DNA from: Chitinophaga sp. SYP-B3965
Lineage (GTDB): Bacteria; Bacteroidota; Bacteroidia; Chitinophagales; Chitinophagaceae
Assembly (NCBI RefSeq): GCF_009647655.1
Contig: NZ_WJFD01000001.1
Span: 2,914,001-2,978,000, forward strand
Direction: 5' to 3'
Length of the DNA: 64,000 bases
Shown: positions 7,933-16,791 of the stretch, piece by piece
Position numbering within the stretch: position 1 is the stretch's first letter
How the letters are laid out: the number at the start of each line of letters is the position of its first letter
The notes under the pieces: generated by a model
Seen by the model: the letters and a program-made list of their open reading frames with translations, nothing else
Told to the model about the DNA's origin: nothing
The model's database searches: none
Position numbers and translations under genes: made by a program

Positions 7933-8574
7933 ATGTCTGCAAGATCAATAGCCGGTATCATCATTCCGGACAGCACCATCGCCACTAACGCCACCGCATT
8001 GTTGAGAGAACACGGTACAGAATTCCTCTACAACCATTCCCTCCGCGTATTCCTCTTTGCCTCTCTGAACGGACAAAGGAACAAAGCCAAATACGATCCG
8101 GAGTTATTGTATGTAAGCGCCATTTTCCATGACCTCGGACTCACACCTCACTACAGCAGCCCGGATAAACGCTTTGAAGTAGATGGAGCCAATGCCGCCA
8201 GGGATTTCCTGAAAAGTTATGGACTACCCGATGGATCATTACAACTGGTATGGGATGCCATCGCACTGCACACCACCATCGGTATCGCGGAATATAAAGA
8301 ACCGGAAGTAGCACTGATGATTTCAGGGGTAGGATTAGATGTATTAGGAGAAGGATATGAACATCTCTCCGCAGAAAACAGGGAAGAGATCACCAGCGTT
8401 TTCCCCAGGACTGATTTTAAAAAGAAGATCATCCCTACTTTCTTCGACGGGTTTAAACATAAAACAGATACAACCGCGGGTAATATTAAGGCAGATGTAT
8501 GTGCTTTTATGATCCCTGGTTTTCAACGCTGGAATTTCTGTGATGAGATCATGCAATCACCATGGGGAGAATAA
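7933..8574 (+). CDS. HD-domain protein, cyanamide-hydratase-like
   Basis: This is a 213-residue soluble protein. The metal-binding HD pattern is visible: His35 in YNHSLRVFLFA, the His66-Asp67 pair in VSAIFHDLGLTPHY, then FEVDGANAARDFL and AIALHTTIG. The order and spacing resemble the cyanamide hydratase/urea-hydro-lyase-like HD group rather than nucleotide phosphohydrolases, but I cannot fix the substrate. It stands alone, with its own -7 box, and converges on a methyltransferase gene 27 bases away. Other HD hydrolase activities remain possible. Confidence 0.82.
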   Translation: MSARSIAGIIIPDSTIATNATALLREHGTEFLYNHSLRVFLFASLNGQRNKAKYDPELLYVSAIFHDLGLTPHYSSPDKRFEVDGANAARDFLKSYGLPDGSLQLVWDAIALHTTIGIAEYKEPEVALMISGVGLDVLGEGYEHLSAENREEITSVFPRTDFKKKIIPTFFDGFKHKTDTTAGNIKADVCAFMIPGFQRWNFCDEIMQSPWGE

Positions 8575-8587
8575 TCATTCCTTTTGA

Positions 8588-8617
8588 AAGAGTAAGGGGG
8601 ATTAAACCCCTACTCTT
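8588..8617. terminator. hairpin between convergent HD and methyltransferase genes
   Basis: AAGAGTA-A-GGGG (8588-8599) pairs with CCCCTACTCTT (8607-8617), with one bulged A and a 7-nt loop. It overlaps the last codons of the methyltransferase. Neither side has a clear T tract, so it may act as a transcript-end barrier rather than a classical terminator. Confidence 0.4.
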
Positions 8618-9492
8618 ACATGCAGGAACAGATTCACCCCCTCATCTTCCCTGCCTACCCTAACAGCCCCACGGGAAGCCCCAGCCTCCAACGCCATGTT
8701 GATCAGCTCTTCTGCAGAACGATGATGCAAATACCAATCCCCCATCAGTTCCATATAATTACGGGAAGGATTATGATCACCAAAATTACCGATGATCACC
8801 TCTCCACCTGGTTTCGTCCAGCTCATGAACTTCTGTAATAACTTAATGAAGATCCTATCTTCAAAATAATCGAATAACCCTGCACTCCACACCATATCAA
8901 ATTGCGAATCCGTATTAAAACGGAAAATATTACGATGTACAAACTCCACTTGCGCTGCATGTGCTTCATTCAGCTCCTTTGCATAATTGATAGCATGTTC
9001 ATCTGCTTCCACACAAACAGTTTGCAGTCTGGATGGTTCTATTAAACCATAGATCTCTGCCAGGTCCCTTGCCGGACCGCTGGCTACATTTAACAACTGC
9101 ATAGAACCATGTTGCTGCAAAGCGTGCTGAATAGTATGAATGAAATAATCTTTCCGGTTCCGTACAGCTTTGCAGGCTGGTTGTTCCTGCCAGAAGTTAT
9201 CCCACTTTTCAAAACGTAAATCTTCCGTTACCTGTTCCCTGTATATTTTATCAATGATCAGGAAGTCACCCGCATAACCAAAAGGTTTGGATTTTACGTG
9301 GCCAAGGATCGTGTCTGTTTCATCGAGCCCTGATTGCAGAGCATCTAATTCCTCCGCAGTGATATCACCGGCTTTAAATGCGTCGGAGATCACATCGAAC
9401 ACAAGGTTCAGTTCAGCATATTGTTGTGCTTCGGGGCCGCCATTGGCGATTATTTCCTGGAGGAAAGCGATGGGTGAGTTACTTATTTTCAT
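8602..9492 (-). CDS. class I SAM-dependent methyltransferase, PhcB-like
   Basis: The product has 296 residues from the ATG at 9492 (MKISNSPIAFLQEI). An in-frame ATG at 9543 would add 17 low-quality residues. An N-terminal helical part (about 1-90) leads to KPFGYAGDFLIIDKIY and then AVRNRKDYF. Next comes the SAM-binding glycine-rich loop LLNVASGPARDLAEI, an acidic end of strand 2 (VCVEADEHAINYAKE), and FDMVWSAGLFDYFED and GGEVIIGNFGDHNPS. The GYAGDF plus AVRNR arrangement is what I recall in proteins annotated as 3-hydroxypalmitate methyl ester biosynthesis (PhcB-like). A fatty-acid or small-molecule carboxyl methyltransferase is therefore possible but unproven. The gene is divergent from a monooxygenase and sensor-kinase operon. 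Confidence 0.82.
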   Translation of the reverse strand: MKISNSPIAFLQEIIANGGPEAQQYAELNLVFDVISDAFKAGDITAEELDALQSGLDETDTILGHVKSKPFGYAGDFLIIDKIYREQVTEDLRFEKWDNFWQEQPACKAVRNRKDYFIHTIQHALQQHGSMQLLNVASGPARDLAEIYGLIEPSRLQTVCVEADEHAINYAKELNEAHAAQVEFVHRNIFRFNTDSQFDMVWSAGLFDYFEDRIFIKLLQKFMSWTKPGGEVIIGNFGDHNPSRNYMELMGDWYLHHRSAEELINMALEAGASRGAVRVGREDEGVNLFLHVRVGV

Positions 9493-9659
9493 GGGGTGTT
9501 TGTTTTTATGCTGTAAAGATGCATGTAAAGCAACATTCTTCATATGTGGAATTAACGGAAAGTGGAATTGGGTTAATCAAAACACCCCATACATTAATTG
9601 CCCCCCTTTCCACCCATCCCTGCACACTACATTCGTATCATCATTAAACCCCCAATGAA

Positions 9660-11156
9660 ATGAAACATATTGGAATTATCGGCGCAGGCCTCAGCGGCCT
9701 GGCTACCGCAAAAGCTTTCCTTCAACAAGGATATCATGTAACTATTATAGAGAAAGCCAAAGCTATTGGCGGCGTTTGGGAAAAAAGCCGTTCTTATCTG
9801 AATGTGACCACACAAACCACCAGGGATGAATACGCCTTTTCTGATTTCCCCATGCCCTCCCATTATCCGCTCTGGCCTTCAGGAGAACAGGTACAACGTT
9901 ACCTGGAAGATTATGCCACCCACTTTAATATCATTTCTCAAATTCGTTTCCAGACAACTGTTACACAACTGCACTATGAGGAGGACGAATGGCAGATGGA
10001 GGTGCAGGACGTTTCCGGTAAAACCGAAACACTGCATTTCCATTTCGTGGCCATCTGTACCGGCACCTTCCACAAACCCCACCTGCCTGCATTTAAAGGC
10101 CTGGAAACCTTCACCGGCAAAGTATTACACTCCTGCCAGGTGAATGATCCGGTTTTATTGGAAAACAAGTCCGTAGCCGTAATAGGTTTCGCCAAATCTG
10201 CCACAGACATTGCCACCCTGGCTGCAGACCGCGCCAGCGAATGCCACCTGCTTTACCGCAAAGCACAATGGAAAGTGCCCCGTTATTTCGGGAATGTACT
10301 CAACATGCGTTACCTCTTATTCTCCCGTTTCTCAGAAGCCTTCTTCGACTGTCCCCGCAAAACCCTCTTCCAGAAGATCCTCCATTCCATAGGCAAACCC
10401 ATGGTCTGGGCACAATGGCGGGGATTGGAACTGCTGTTAAAGAGCCAGTTTAAACTGAAAGCCTGCGGCATGGTACCCCAACATAAAATAGAAGACCAGA
10501 TCAGCTGTAGCCTGGGCGTGGCACCGGAAGGTTTCTATGAAAAGATACAAAAAGGCAAGATCAAAGCACAGCAAACAGAGATCAGTCATTTTGAAGGAAA
10601 TAAACTCTTCCTGCAAAATGGCCAGGTGCTCACACCAGACCTCGTAGTATGCGGCACCGGCTTTACACAATCCATGCCCTTCCTGGAAAAACAGTATGCA
10701 GATCAGATCATAGACAGCAATGGTACTTACCGCCTGTTCAGGAATATCCTGCATCCCAAAGTACCACAGCTGGGTTTCGTAGGATACAATTCCAGCCTGT
10801 TCACCACCCTCACTTCAGAAATGGCCGCAAACTGGTTGGTGCGTTATGTACAGGGCAAGCTTGAACTCCCCACTGCTGAAAGCATTGAGCAGGATATGGA
10901 ATACATGGCCAACTGGCGTCAGCGCAGCCGCCCCATCTCTGCTGAATTCAGCGGAACTTGTGTTGCCCCTTTCAATTTCATGCACCTGGACCAGCTCATG
11001 CGGGATATGGGCTTACGTACTACCGCTACACGATGGGCGCCCTACGAATTTTTTAAACCTATTAACCCGAAAGATTATCGTATTTTGTTGCAAACAAATT
11101 TTAAACGGGAATCCCCCCAACCCGCTGTTTACAGAACAGCCGAAATCGTCCAATAA
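9660..11156 (+). CDS. flavin-containing monooxygenase (FMO/BVMO-like)
   Basis: This is a 498-residue FAD/NADPH-dependent monooxygenase. The FAD Rossmann motif GIIGAGLSGLATA starts at residue 5 and is followed by IIEKAKAIGGVWEKS, typical of the class. The FMO-identifying motif FxGxxxHxxxF is approximated by FTGKVLHSCQV near residue 155. The NADPH-binding loop reads VAVIGFAKSATDIA, with Ala-Lys where GxGxSG is usual. CGTGF near residue 330 is the family's TG motif. Likely chemistry is oxygenation of a soft nucleophile or a Baeyer-Villiger reaction on a small hydrophobic substrate. Its stop codon is two bases from the start of the V4R-domain kinase gene, implying co-transcription and a possible link between substrate and sensed ligand. 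Confidence 0.9.
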   Translation: MKHIGIIGAGLSGLATAKAFLQQGYHVTIIEKAKAIGGVWEKSRSYLNVTTQTTRDEYAFSDFPMPSHYPLWPSGEQVQRYLEDYATHFNIISQIRFQTTVTQLHYEEDEWQMEVQDVSGKTETLHFHFVAICTGTFHKPHLPAFKGLETFTGKVLHSCQVNDPVLLENKSVAVIGFAKSATDIATLAADRASECHLLYRKAQWKVPRYFGNVLNMRYLLFSRFSEAFFDCPRKTLFQKILHSIGKPMVWAQWRGLELLLKSQFKLKACGMVPQHKIEDQISCSLGVAPEGFYEKIQKGKIKAQQTEISHFEGNKLFLQNGQVLTPDLVVCGTGFTQSMPFLEKQYADQIIDSNGTYRLFRNILHPKVPQLGFVGYNSSLFTTLTSEMAANWLVRYVQGKLELPTAESIEQDMEYMANWRQRSRPISAEFSGTCVAPFNFMHLDQLMRDMGLRTTATRWAPYEFFKPINPKDYRILLQTNFKRESPQPAVYRTAEIVQ

Positions 11157-11158
11157 CG

Positions 11159-13459
11159 ATGAAAACGTCCCCACAGATCGCAGCACTACAGGAAAAGGTC
11201 CGTGCATTGGAAACCGAGAATGCGTCCTTACGCAATCGCTATTCCCTGCATGCAGATCAGCCTTCCGTAAAAGTTCCACCTGAATTCCTTCCCTTATTCC
11301 AGAAAGCGGAAGAAAATGTAAGGCAGTATTTTTCTCACATCTCTTTGAATCCTTCGCAGGGCACTATTGAGATCAGCAATGAAAGATATGTATTGATAAG
11401 GGCCTCTGCCTTGTCCAAAGACTTCTTAGGCAGCATCCTCAGTTTGTATGCAGACAGAGGAGAAACCGAAGCCTTTGGCATTGGCCGGAACTTCCTCTTT
11501 GATATCGCTCACGCATTAGGCATCAATGATGCCAAAGCTTTTCATGCACAAATGAATGTAACGGACCCGCTGTCTAAATTGTCCGCGGGCCCCATTCATT
11601 TTGCCTATACGGGCTGGGCTTTTGTGGACATCCTTCCCGAAAGCCATCCCACCCCTGATGATGATTATTATCTTATCTATCATCATCCTTTTTCTTTTGA
11701 AGCAGATGCCTGGATCAGGTCCGGTGAACAATCCAAACAACCGGTGTGCATTATGAATTCCGGTTATTCTTCCGGCTGGTGTGAGCAAAGTTTCGGCATA
11801 CCGCTTACCGCTGTGGAAGTTACCTGCAGGGCCAAAGGAGATGAACAATGTACTTTTATTATGTCGCCTCCGCACATGATTGAAAAGCACATTAAGACTT
11901 TTGCAAAAACACACCACTTTGCAAAAACCCCTCCGGTAGTACCTACCTTCTTTGAACGAAAAACCGTAGAGGAACAAATGGAAAAAGCCCGGCAACTGGC
12001 AGAAGAATCATCTAAAGCAAAATCAGATTTTGTGGCGAACATGAGCCACGAATTAAGAACTCCGCTGAGTGCCATACTGGGGTTCACAGAACTGCTGAAG
12101 AAAACAAAACTGAGCAGCCGGCAGACAGAATACCTGGATGCCATCTGCACATCCGGCAGCAACCTGTTGTCCACCATCAATGACATCATGGACCTCAGTA
12201 AGCTGGATGCTAAAAAGATCAGCTTTGAATCTGTTCCTGTTCATCTCCCTGAGTTGTTGCAATCCATCGAAATGATGCTGGCCTCCAAAGTGCGGCACAA
12301 AAAACTGCAATACAAAAGCAAAATAGATAAAACACTGCACACTCCTTTGCTGAGCGACAGTGTAAGGCTCACGCAGATCCTGCTCAACATCATCGGCAAC
12401 GCTATCAAATTCACGGAGAAAGGAAGCATCACAGTAGAGGTCACTCTGAAAGAAGAAACCCCGCAAGCCATGCAGGTAGCGTTTAGCATTAAGGACACCG
12501 GCATTGGTATCCCCGCAGCCAAACAACAAAATGTTTTTGAAAGGTTCACTCAAGCGGATACAGCTATCACCCGAAAATACGGCGGCTCCGGACTAGGACT
12601 TGCCATTACACGGGAGCTGGTGGAATTACTGGGAGGCACTATCACCCTCAGCAGCAAACTCAATAAAGGCACGGAGTTCAAAGTACAACTGCCTTTCCTG
12701 AAAGCTGGCAAACAAACAAAAACCGTATCATCAAAAGCCCAGACCATCAATGGCAAAGGTTTACATGTACTCGTAGTAGAAGATAACCTGCTCAATCAGA
12801 AACTCACCCGCATCATGCTTACCAATAACGGATTTACTGTAAGCGGAGCAGACAGCGGAACAAAAGCAGTAACCTTCCTGCAAAAGAACACGGTAGACCT
12901 CATCCTGATGGATCTGCAAATACCCGGCATGGATGGTTATCTCACCACACAAAAGATCAGGGACAGCTTAAAGCTCAGCACACCTGTGATTGCCATCACG
13001 GCACATGCCTTCAGCGGAGAAAGAGAAAAATGCCTGGCAGCCGGCATGAATGATTACCTGCCCAAACCCTTCAGAGAAAGTGAATTACTCAAGGCCATCG
13101 CCACTAATCTTCCCGCAAAGATCACAGACCTCAGTTTCCTGAAAGAGCAAACACGTAATAACGTTACTTTCATCAAAGAGATGATCAATACCTTCATTCA
13201 GCAAACGCCTAAAGACCTGGCTGCTTTACAAAAAGCGATGAAAGAGAATAATGGAGAGATGGTATACAAGATCGCGCATACGCTAAGTACCTCAGTGGGG
13301 TATTTCGGCCTGAAGCCGCATATCGGAAAAGACTTAGTATTAATGCAACAGAAGCGGTTTGCAGAAGTTAAGCGCTTCGAAAAAGTAAAAAAGATCTGCG
13401 AACAGGCTATTAAAGAATTACAGCAGCTTACACCATCCGCTTTGTCATCAGCGTCATAA
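11159..13459 (+). CDS. hybrid histidine kinase with V4R sensor, receiver and HPt domains
   Basis: The product has 766 residues with no membrane helix, so it is a cytosolic sensor. In order: a short coiled coil (about 5-25); a V4R/XylR-N-like domain (about 60-245) ending in NSGYSSGWCEQSFG and TCRAKGDEQCTFIM; HisKA with FVANMSHELRTPLSAILGF; HATPase with LLNIIGNAIKFTEKG, IKDTGIGIP and YGGSGLGLAI; a receiver with VVEDNLLNQ and the phospho-acceptor Asp in LILMDLQIPGMDG; and an HPt-like end (KIAHTLSTSVGYFGL). V4R domains bind small hydrophobic molecules, as in aromatic sensing. It follows the monooxygenase by two bases. Its last 32 bases overlap the convergent LytTR regulator gene, a possible but unproven output partner. 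Confidence 0.93.
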   Translation: MKTSPQIAALQEKVRALETENASLRNRYSLHADQPSVKVPPEFLPLFQKAEENVRQYFSHISLNPSQGTIEISNERYVLIRASALSKDFLGSILSLYADRGETEAFGIGRNFLFDIAHALGINDAKAFHAQMNVTDPLSKLSAGPIHFAYTGWAFVDILPESHPTPDDDYYLIYHHPFSFEADAWIRSGEQSKQPVCIMNSGYSSGWCEQSFGIPLTAVEVTCRAKGDEQCTFIMSPPHMIEKHIKTFAKTHHFAKTPPVVPTFFERKTVEEQMEKARQLAEESSKAKSDFVANMSHELRTPLSAILGFTELLKKTKLSSRQTEYLDAICTSGSNLLSTINDIMDLSKLDAKKISFESVPVHLPELLQSIEMMLASKVRHKKLQYKSKIDKTLHTPLLSDSVRLTQILLNIIGNAIKFTEKGSITVEVTLKEETPQAMQVAFSIKDTGIGIPAAKQQNVFERFTQADTAITRKYGGSGLGLAITRELVELLGGTITLSSKLNKGTEFKVQLPFLKAGKQTKTVSSKAQTINGKGLHVLVVEDNLLNQKLTRIMLTNNGFTVSGADSGTKAVTFLQKNTVDLILMDLQIPGMDGYLTTQKIRDSLKLSTPVIAITAHAFSGEREKCLAAGMNDYLPKPFRESELLKAIATNLPAKITDLSFLKEQTRNNVTFIKEMINTFIQQTPKDLAALQKAMKENNGEMVYKIAHTLSTSVGYFGLKPHIGKDLVLMQQKRFAEVKRFEKVKKICEQAIKELQQLTPSALSSAS

Positions 13460-14186
13460 ACTCATCTTTCTTTTTAGGAGATATGGCTACCATGGCATCA
13501 TCACTCATTACGGCATAACCGCCATCTGTCTTTACCCACCTTTTTACATCCTTCAAGTTGATCATGTAGGAGTTATGGATCCTGAAAAATCCATGCTCCT
13601 GCAAGCTCAGCTCATATTCCTTCAGGTTCCTGCTCACCATGATCTGGCGGCCATCCCTGATATAAAAGATCGTATATGGTCCTTTCGCTTCCAGCCTGAT
13701 AATAGTAGACAAAGGAATAAAATCCACCCCTTCTGAAGTAGAGAGGCTGATACAAAAATCATCACTGGCAGGTTTTTGCAGGTTCTTCAACAGAACATCC
13801 AGCCGGTGATCTTCCTTTTTACCTTCCAGTTGCTTCTCCACTTTGGCCACCGCCAGTTCCAGTTCTTCCAGGTTGATAGGTTTCAACAGATAATCCACTG
13901 CGCTGAATTTAATAGCCTGGATGGCATAATGATCAAAAGCCGTAGTAAAGATCACCTGGAAATTATGATGATCAGCTTTCTGTAATACATCGAACCCCGT
14001 GCCCGTTTGCATTTCAATATCCAGGAATACCAGCTGTGGGGAATGTGTATTGATAAACTTCACGGCATCTTCCACATTGGAAGCAGTGCCAGCCAGTTCC
14101 AGCTGCGGACAGTACTCGCGTACAAGGTTAGACAAGAAATCCCTGCTCAGCAACTCATCTTCCACAATTAAAGCTGAAATTTTCAT
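13428..14186 (-). CDS. LytTR-family response regulator
   Basis: This is a 252-residue two-domain regulator. The receiver (1-120) has ALIVEDELLSRDFL, the phospho-acceptor Asp in LVFLDIEMQTGTGFDVL and the Lys in DYLLKPINLEEL. A charged linker leads to the LytTR DNA-binding domain (about 150-250), with IIRLEAKGPYTIFYI, FFRIHNSYMINLKDVKRW and VAISPKKKDEF. No 7TM LytS-type kinase lies next to it. The only kinase nearby is the convergent V4R hybrid kinase, with which it shares 32 bases of antisense 3' sequence. The overlap could couple their expression through antisense transcription. Confidence 0.93.
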   Translation of the reverse strand: MKISALIVEDELLSRDFLSNLVREYCPQLELAGTASNVEDAVKFINTHSPQLVFLDIEMQTGTGFDVLQKADHHNFQVIFTTAFDHYAIQAIKFSAVDYLLKPINLEELELAVAKVEKQLEGKKEDHRLDVLLKNLQKPASDDFCISLSTSEGVDFIPLSTIIRLEAKGPYTIFYIRDGRQIMVSRNLKEYELSLQEHGFFRIHNSYMINLKDVKRWVKTDGGYAVMSDDAMVAISPKKKDEFMTLMTKRMV

Positions 14187-14267
14187 ACGTTATGGATTAT
14201 AAGGAGTAAGATCGGCAAAAAACAGGAAAATGGGGCCCTGAATTAACAGAACCACCATTTCACTTAA

Positions 14268-14299
14268 TAAAAAATCCCGGAGGCTTAATGCCCCCGGGA
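14268..14299 (-). terminator. intrinsic terminator after the serine hydrolase gene
   Basis: Read on the minus strand, TCCCGGGGGC and GCCTCCGGGA form a 10-bp stem with one mismatch and a 5-nt loop. It is followed by TTTTTTATT. It lies 25 bases past the serine hydrolase stop codon. Confidence 0.82.
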
Positions 14300-14323
14300 C
14301 TCATTCATTCAATAGGTGATTAT

Positions 14324-15541
14324 TTATTTAGTAACCCAGGCTGCATCATATGCATTTGCCAGGATGCTTGGATCATTGCCGATCTCACTGAGGTTTGAAT
14401 TCGCAAATACAGCTACCTGTGTTCTGCCGAAATCAAAGATCATGGTTTCGTGATTATTGGCACCGCCATTCTTCCAGGTATATCTGCCATGCGCACCCTT
14501 TACTGCACCATCAAAACCAAGTAACTCGGTCCGCATGCGCAGATAACCTTCCTTGCTTACAATTGCACCATCAGTAGCCGCTAACTGGATGCGGGCAAAT
14601 TCCAAAGGGCTGATATACAAGCCACCTGCACCGCCGTTCGCACGTTCATCTCCTTTTTGGTTTCCTTTCTCGGTGCCGTTAACAGACGGGTATCCTAAAG
14701 TCCCCTGTGCTGCGGTCATAGGTCCATCAGTACCCCAAACGCGGTAGTCCATGATATCCCAGTGGATGACGCCTCCGGGTTTGAAAACGTTCTGCCTTAC
14801 AATTTGAATAAAGGAAGAACCTAATATGCTGTATAGCTCTGAGGGGTAAGCTTCCATCAATTTCAACGCATTATCATCTGCTGTGGAAGGTGATTTTTTC
14901 ACCATCATGTAAGGAAGCAGGATTGCCACCAGGCCATAATTGATATTGTCGTAGTCCCTGATATTTGCATTAAACTCGTTCAACTGCACACTGTCTTCCA
15001 CTGTTTTCTTGTAATCAGAGAATTTCCCGCCATAATTTTTCAAACCGGTACGGTGAGCCAGGAGGCGTGCAAAAGTTAATTCTTTAAATTCTTTACAGGG
15101 CTTCCAGTTGGAAGGAAGATACTTGTAGATCTTTTCGTCCAGATCCAGCTCATACTTCTCCAGCATAGCTAAGGTAGCAAGCGCAGTAACAAATTTTGTG
15201 GAACTGGCAATACCCTGGCGTGTATTAATACTATGTGCATTAGCAGGCGCATCTACTTTTTTACGCGCCCAGCCGCCGCCGCCATTGCCATAATAATACA
15301 GCTTCCTGTCGTGGTAGATGGCATAACCATAACCTGCCACTTTACCATTCATATAGCTTTCAATGTTCAGGGCAAACTTGATCCCATCTAATTCAGGAAC
15401 ACCTTTATTGCCAGTGCCAGCCAGCGCTCCATCCAGGTTTACTTTTTCATCCAGTATGTTTTCTTTTTTACAACTGGTAGAGAATAATGCCGCACCAGCT
15501 ACTATGGCAAGTGCAACGGCTTTAAGGTTTTTTGTTTTCAT
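14324..15541 (-). CDS. serine hydrolase lipoprotein, class C beta-lactamase fold
   Basis: The product has 405 residues. It begins with a lipoprotein signal, AGAALFSTSCKKEN, with Cys at about residue 24, so it is anchored in a periplasmic or outer-membrane leaflet. The penicillin-binding/class C fold is indicated by the SxxK motif in GIASSTKFVTALATLAMLEK, the YxN motif in YDNINYGLVA and a C-terminal HGRYTWKNGG in place of KTG. Such proteins act as D-alanyl-D-alanine peptidases, esterases or amidases on small substrates; a true beta-lactamase is not implied. It is a single gene with its own -7 box and terminator. Confidence 0.88.
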   Translation of the reverse strand: MKTKNLKAVALAIVAGAALFSTSCKKENILDEKVNLDGALAGTGNKGVPELDGIKFALNIESYMNGKVAGYGYAIYHDRKLYYYGNGGGGWARKKVDAPANAHSINTRQGIASSTKFVTALATLAMLEKYELDLDEKIYKYLPSNWKPCKEFKELTFARLLAHRTGLKNYGGKFSDYKKTVEDSVQLNEFNANIRDYDNINYGLVAILLPYMMVKKSPSTADDNALKLMEAYPSELYSILGSSFIQIVRQNVFKPGGVIHWDIMDYRVWGTDGPMTAAQGTLGYPSVNGTEKGNQKGDERANGGAGGLYISPLEFARIQLAATDGAIVSKEGYLRMRTELLGFDGAVKGAHGRYTWKNGGANNHETMIFDFGRTQVAVFANSNLSEIGNDPSILANAYDAAWVTK

Positions 15542-15589
15542 AAAAGTTTTACTATTGGGGGTTTAAAATTGTTTTTTGGTTTGATGGTT

Positions 15590-15597
15590 CAAATGTA
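15590..15597 (-). promoter_or_regulatory. -7 promoter element for the serine hydrolase gene
   Basis: On the minus strand the sequence is TACATTTG, an exact match to TAnnTTTG, 48 bases before the start codon. No clear -33 TTG is seen at normal spacing. Confidence 0.4.
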
Positions 15598-15775
15598 GGG
15601 CAGGGTTGCTTTAACAGAAGGGCACGTTTAACGGAAAGCCACTTTCAATTCACGAAATGCCAAAAACACTATAAAAATTAATTTTTAGTTACTATATTAC
15701 TGATAGGAACCCGTCATTGTTGAAGAAGATTAAATTCCACATTTATTCACGTTTACATCCAAAAAACCTTCACCA

Positions 15776-16783
15776 ATGAGATCACTATTTTTAGTTGCAT
15801 CCTTAATGCTTGCCCTGAGCTGCAAACGCGAGAAAACTGAAGCGCCCGAAAATATCCAGACAGGAACAGAAAGATCAGATGTGGCTGCCGCAGCTGCCAC
15901 ACCCAAAGAGATCATCATCTGCGATCAAAAGAATGCCCGTATCATTATGGTGGATATTGCCAACGGCAATGCCATCACCTGGGAATGGAAAGCCAACGCG
16001 GCTTATGCCATGATCAGTTCAGGCGCCCAGGGCTGGTTCTCCAACCTCAGCGAAGCCAAACTGGTGTACAATGGCAAATACATCCTGGCCACCGCTTCCG
16101 GCGGAGGTGTGGCCCTGATCAGTGTTGCCTCTAAAAAGGCCATCTGGTTCGACTATGCAGGAGGGAATACCCACTCTGCAGAGTTGCTGCCCAATGGTAA
16201 TGTAGTCACCGCATCCTCCACAGGCGGTTACCTCATGATCTTTACAGTAGACTCGTACATCAATGATGCATCCGCACAAACAGGCCAGATCGCTTTCCCC
16301 GATGTGCACAACGTAGTATGGGACCATGCACGCCAGCGATTATATGCTGCCGGCCTCAACAAGCTGAGGGTATATTCCTATAATAACAGTTGCGCAGCTC
16401 CGAAGCTAACCCTCATCACTACTTACACCATGCCCCAGGGCAATGCTCATGACCTGTTCCCTGTACATGGCAGTACAACAGATCTCTGGCTCACCAATTC
16501 AGGGCACATTTACAAGTTCAATGTAACCACCGGCGCATTCACCTTGCAAAAGACCATCAGTTCTGTTAAAACAGTTTCTTCCGGGCCCAGCGGTTATCAA
16601 ACCATCATAGCCCAGGCAAATAATACAGGAGGAGAAACATGGAGAACGAACAGGATATTGGATATCAACAGTGCAGTAGTATATAGCAACACTGCATTGG
16701 GGTTATACAAAGCACGCTGGAAACTGGTGAATACATTCAGCTATCCCGCAGGAGACAGCTTCCACGAATGTACCCACCCATAA
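15776..16783 (+). CDS. beta-propeller-like lipoprotein (possibly DUF6528)
   Basis: This is a 335-residue secreted protein with an SPII signal: SLMLALSCKREK places the lipid-bearing Cys at residue 16. After a low-complexity Ala-rich linker, the body shows repeating strand-turn units such as IIICDQKNARIIMVDIANG, KYILATASGGGVALISVA, LLPNGNVVTASSTGGYLMIF, RQRLYAAGLNKLRVYSY and TDLWLTNSGHIYKF. This is the look of a six- or seven-bladed propeller (YncE/PQQ-like). It recalls proteins annotated DUF6528, though I am not certain. Enzymatic function is unknown; ligand or glycan binding at the surface is possible. Its stop codon is 8 bases from the convergent permease gene, with no terminator between. 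Confidence 0.78.
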   Translation: MRSLFLVASLMLALSCKREKTEAPENIQTGTERSDVAAAAATPKEIIICDQKNARIIMVDIANGNAITWEWKANAAYAMISSGAQGWFSNLSEAKLVYNGKYILATASGGGVALISVASKKAIWFDYAGGNTHSAELLPNGNVVTASSTGGYLMIFTVDSYINDASAQTGQIAFPDVHNVVWDHARQRLYAAGLNKLRVYSYNNSCAAPKLTLITTYTMPQGNAHDLFPVHGSTTDLWLTNSGHIYKFNVTTGAFTLQKTISSVKTVSSGPSGYQTIIAQANNTGGETWRTNRILDINSAVVYSNTALGLYKARWKLVNTFSYPAGDSFHECTHP

Positions 16784-16791
16784 CATAACCA

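Noticed and set aside
14324..15541. Calling the serine hydrolase a beta-lactamase
   Set aside because: The SxxK/YxN fold is shared by many DD-peptidases and esterases, and nothing in the sequence shows beta-lactam hydrolysis.
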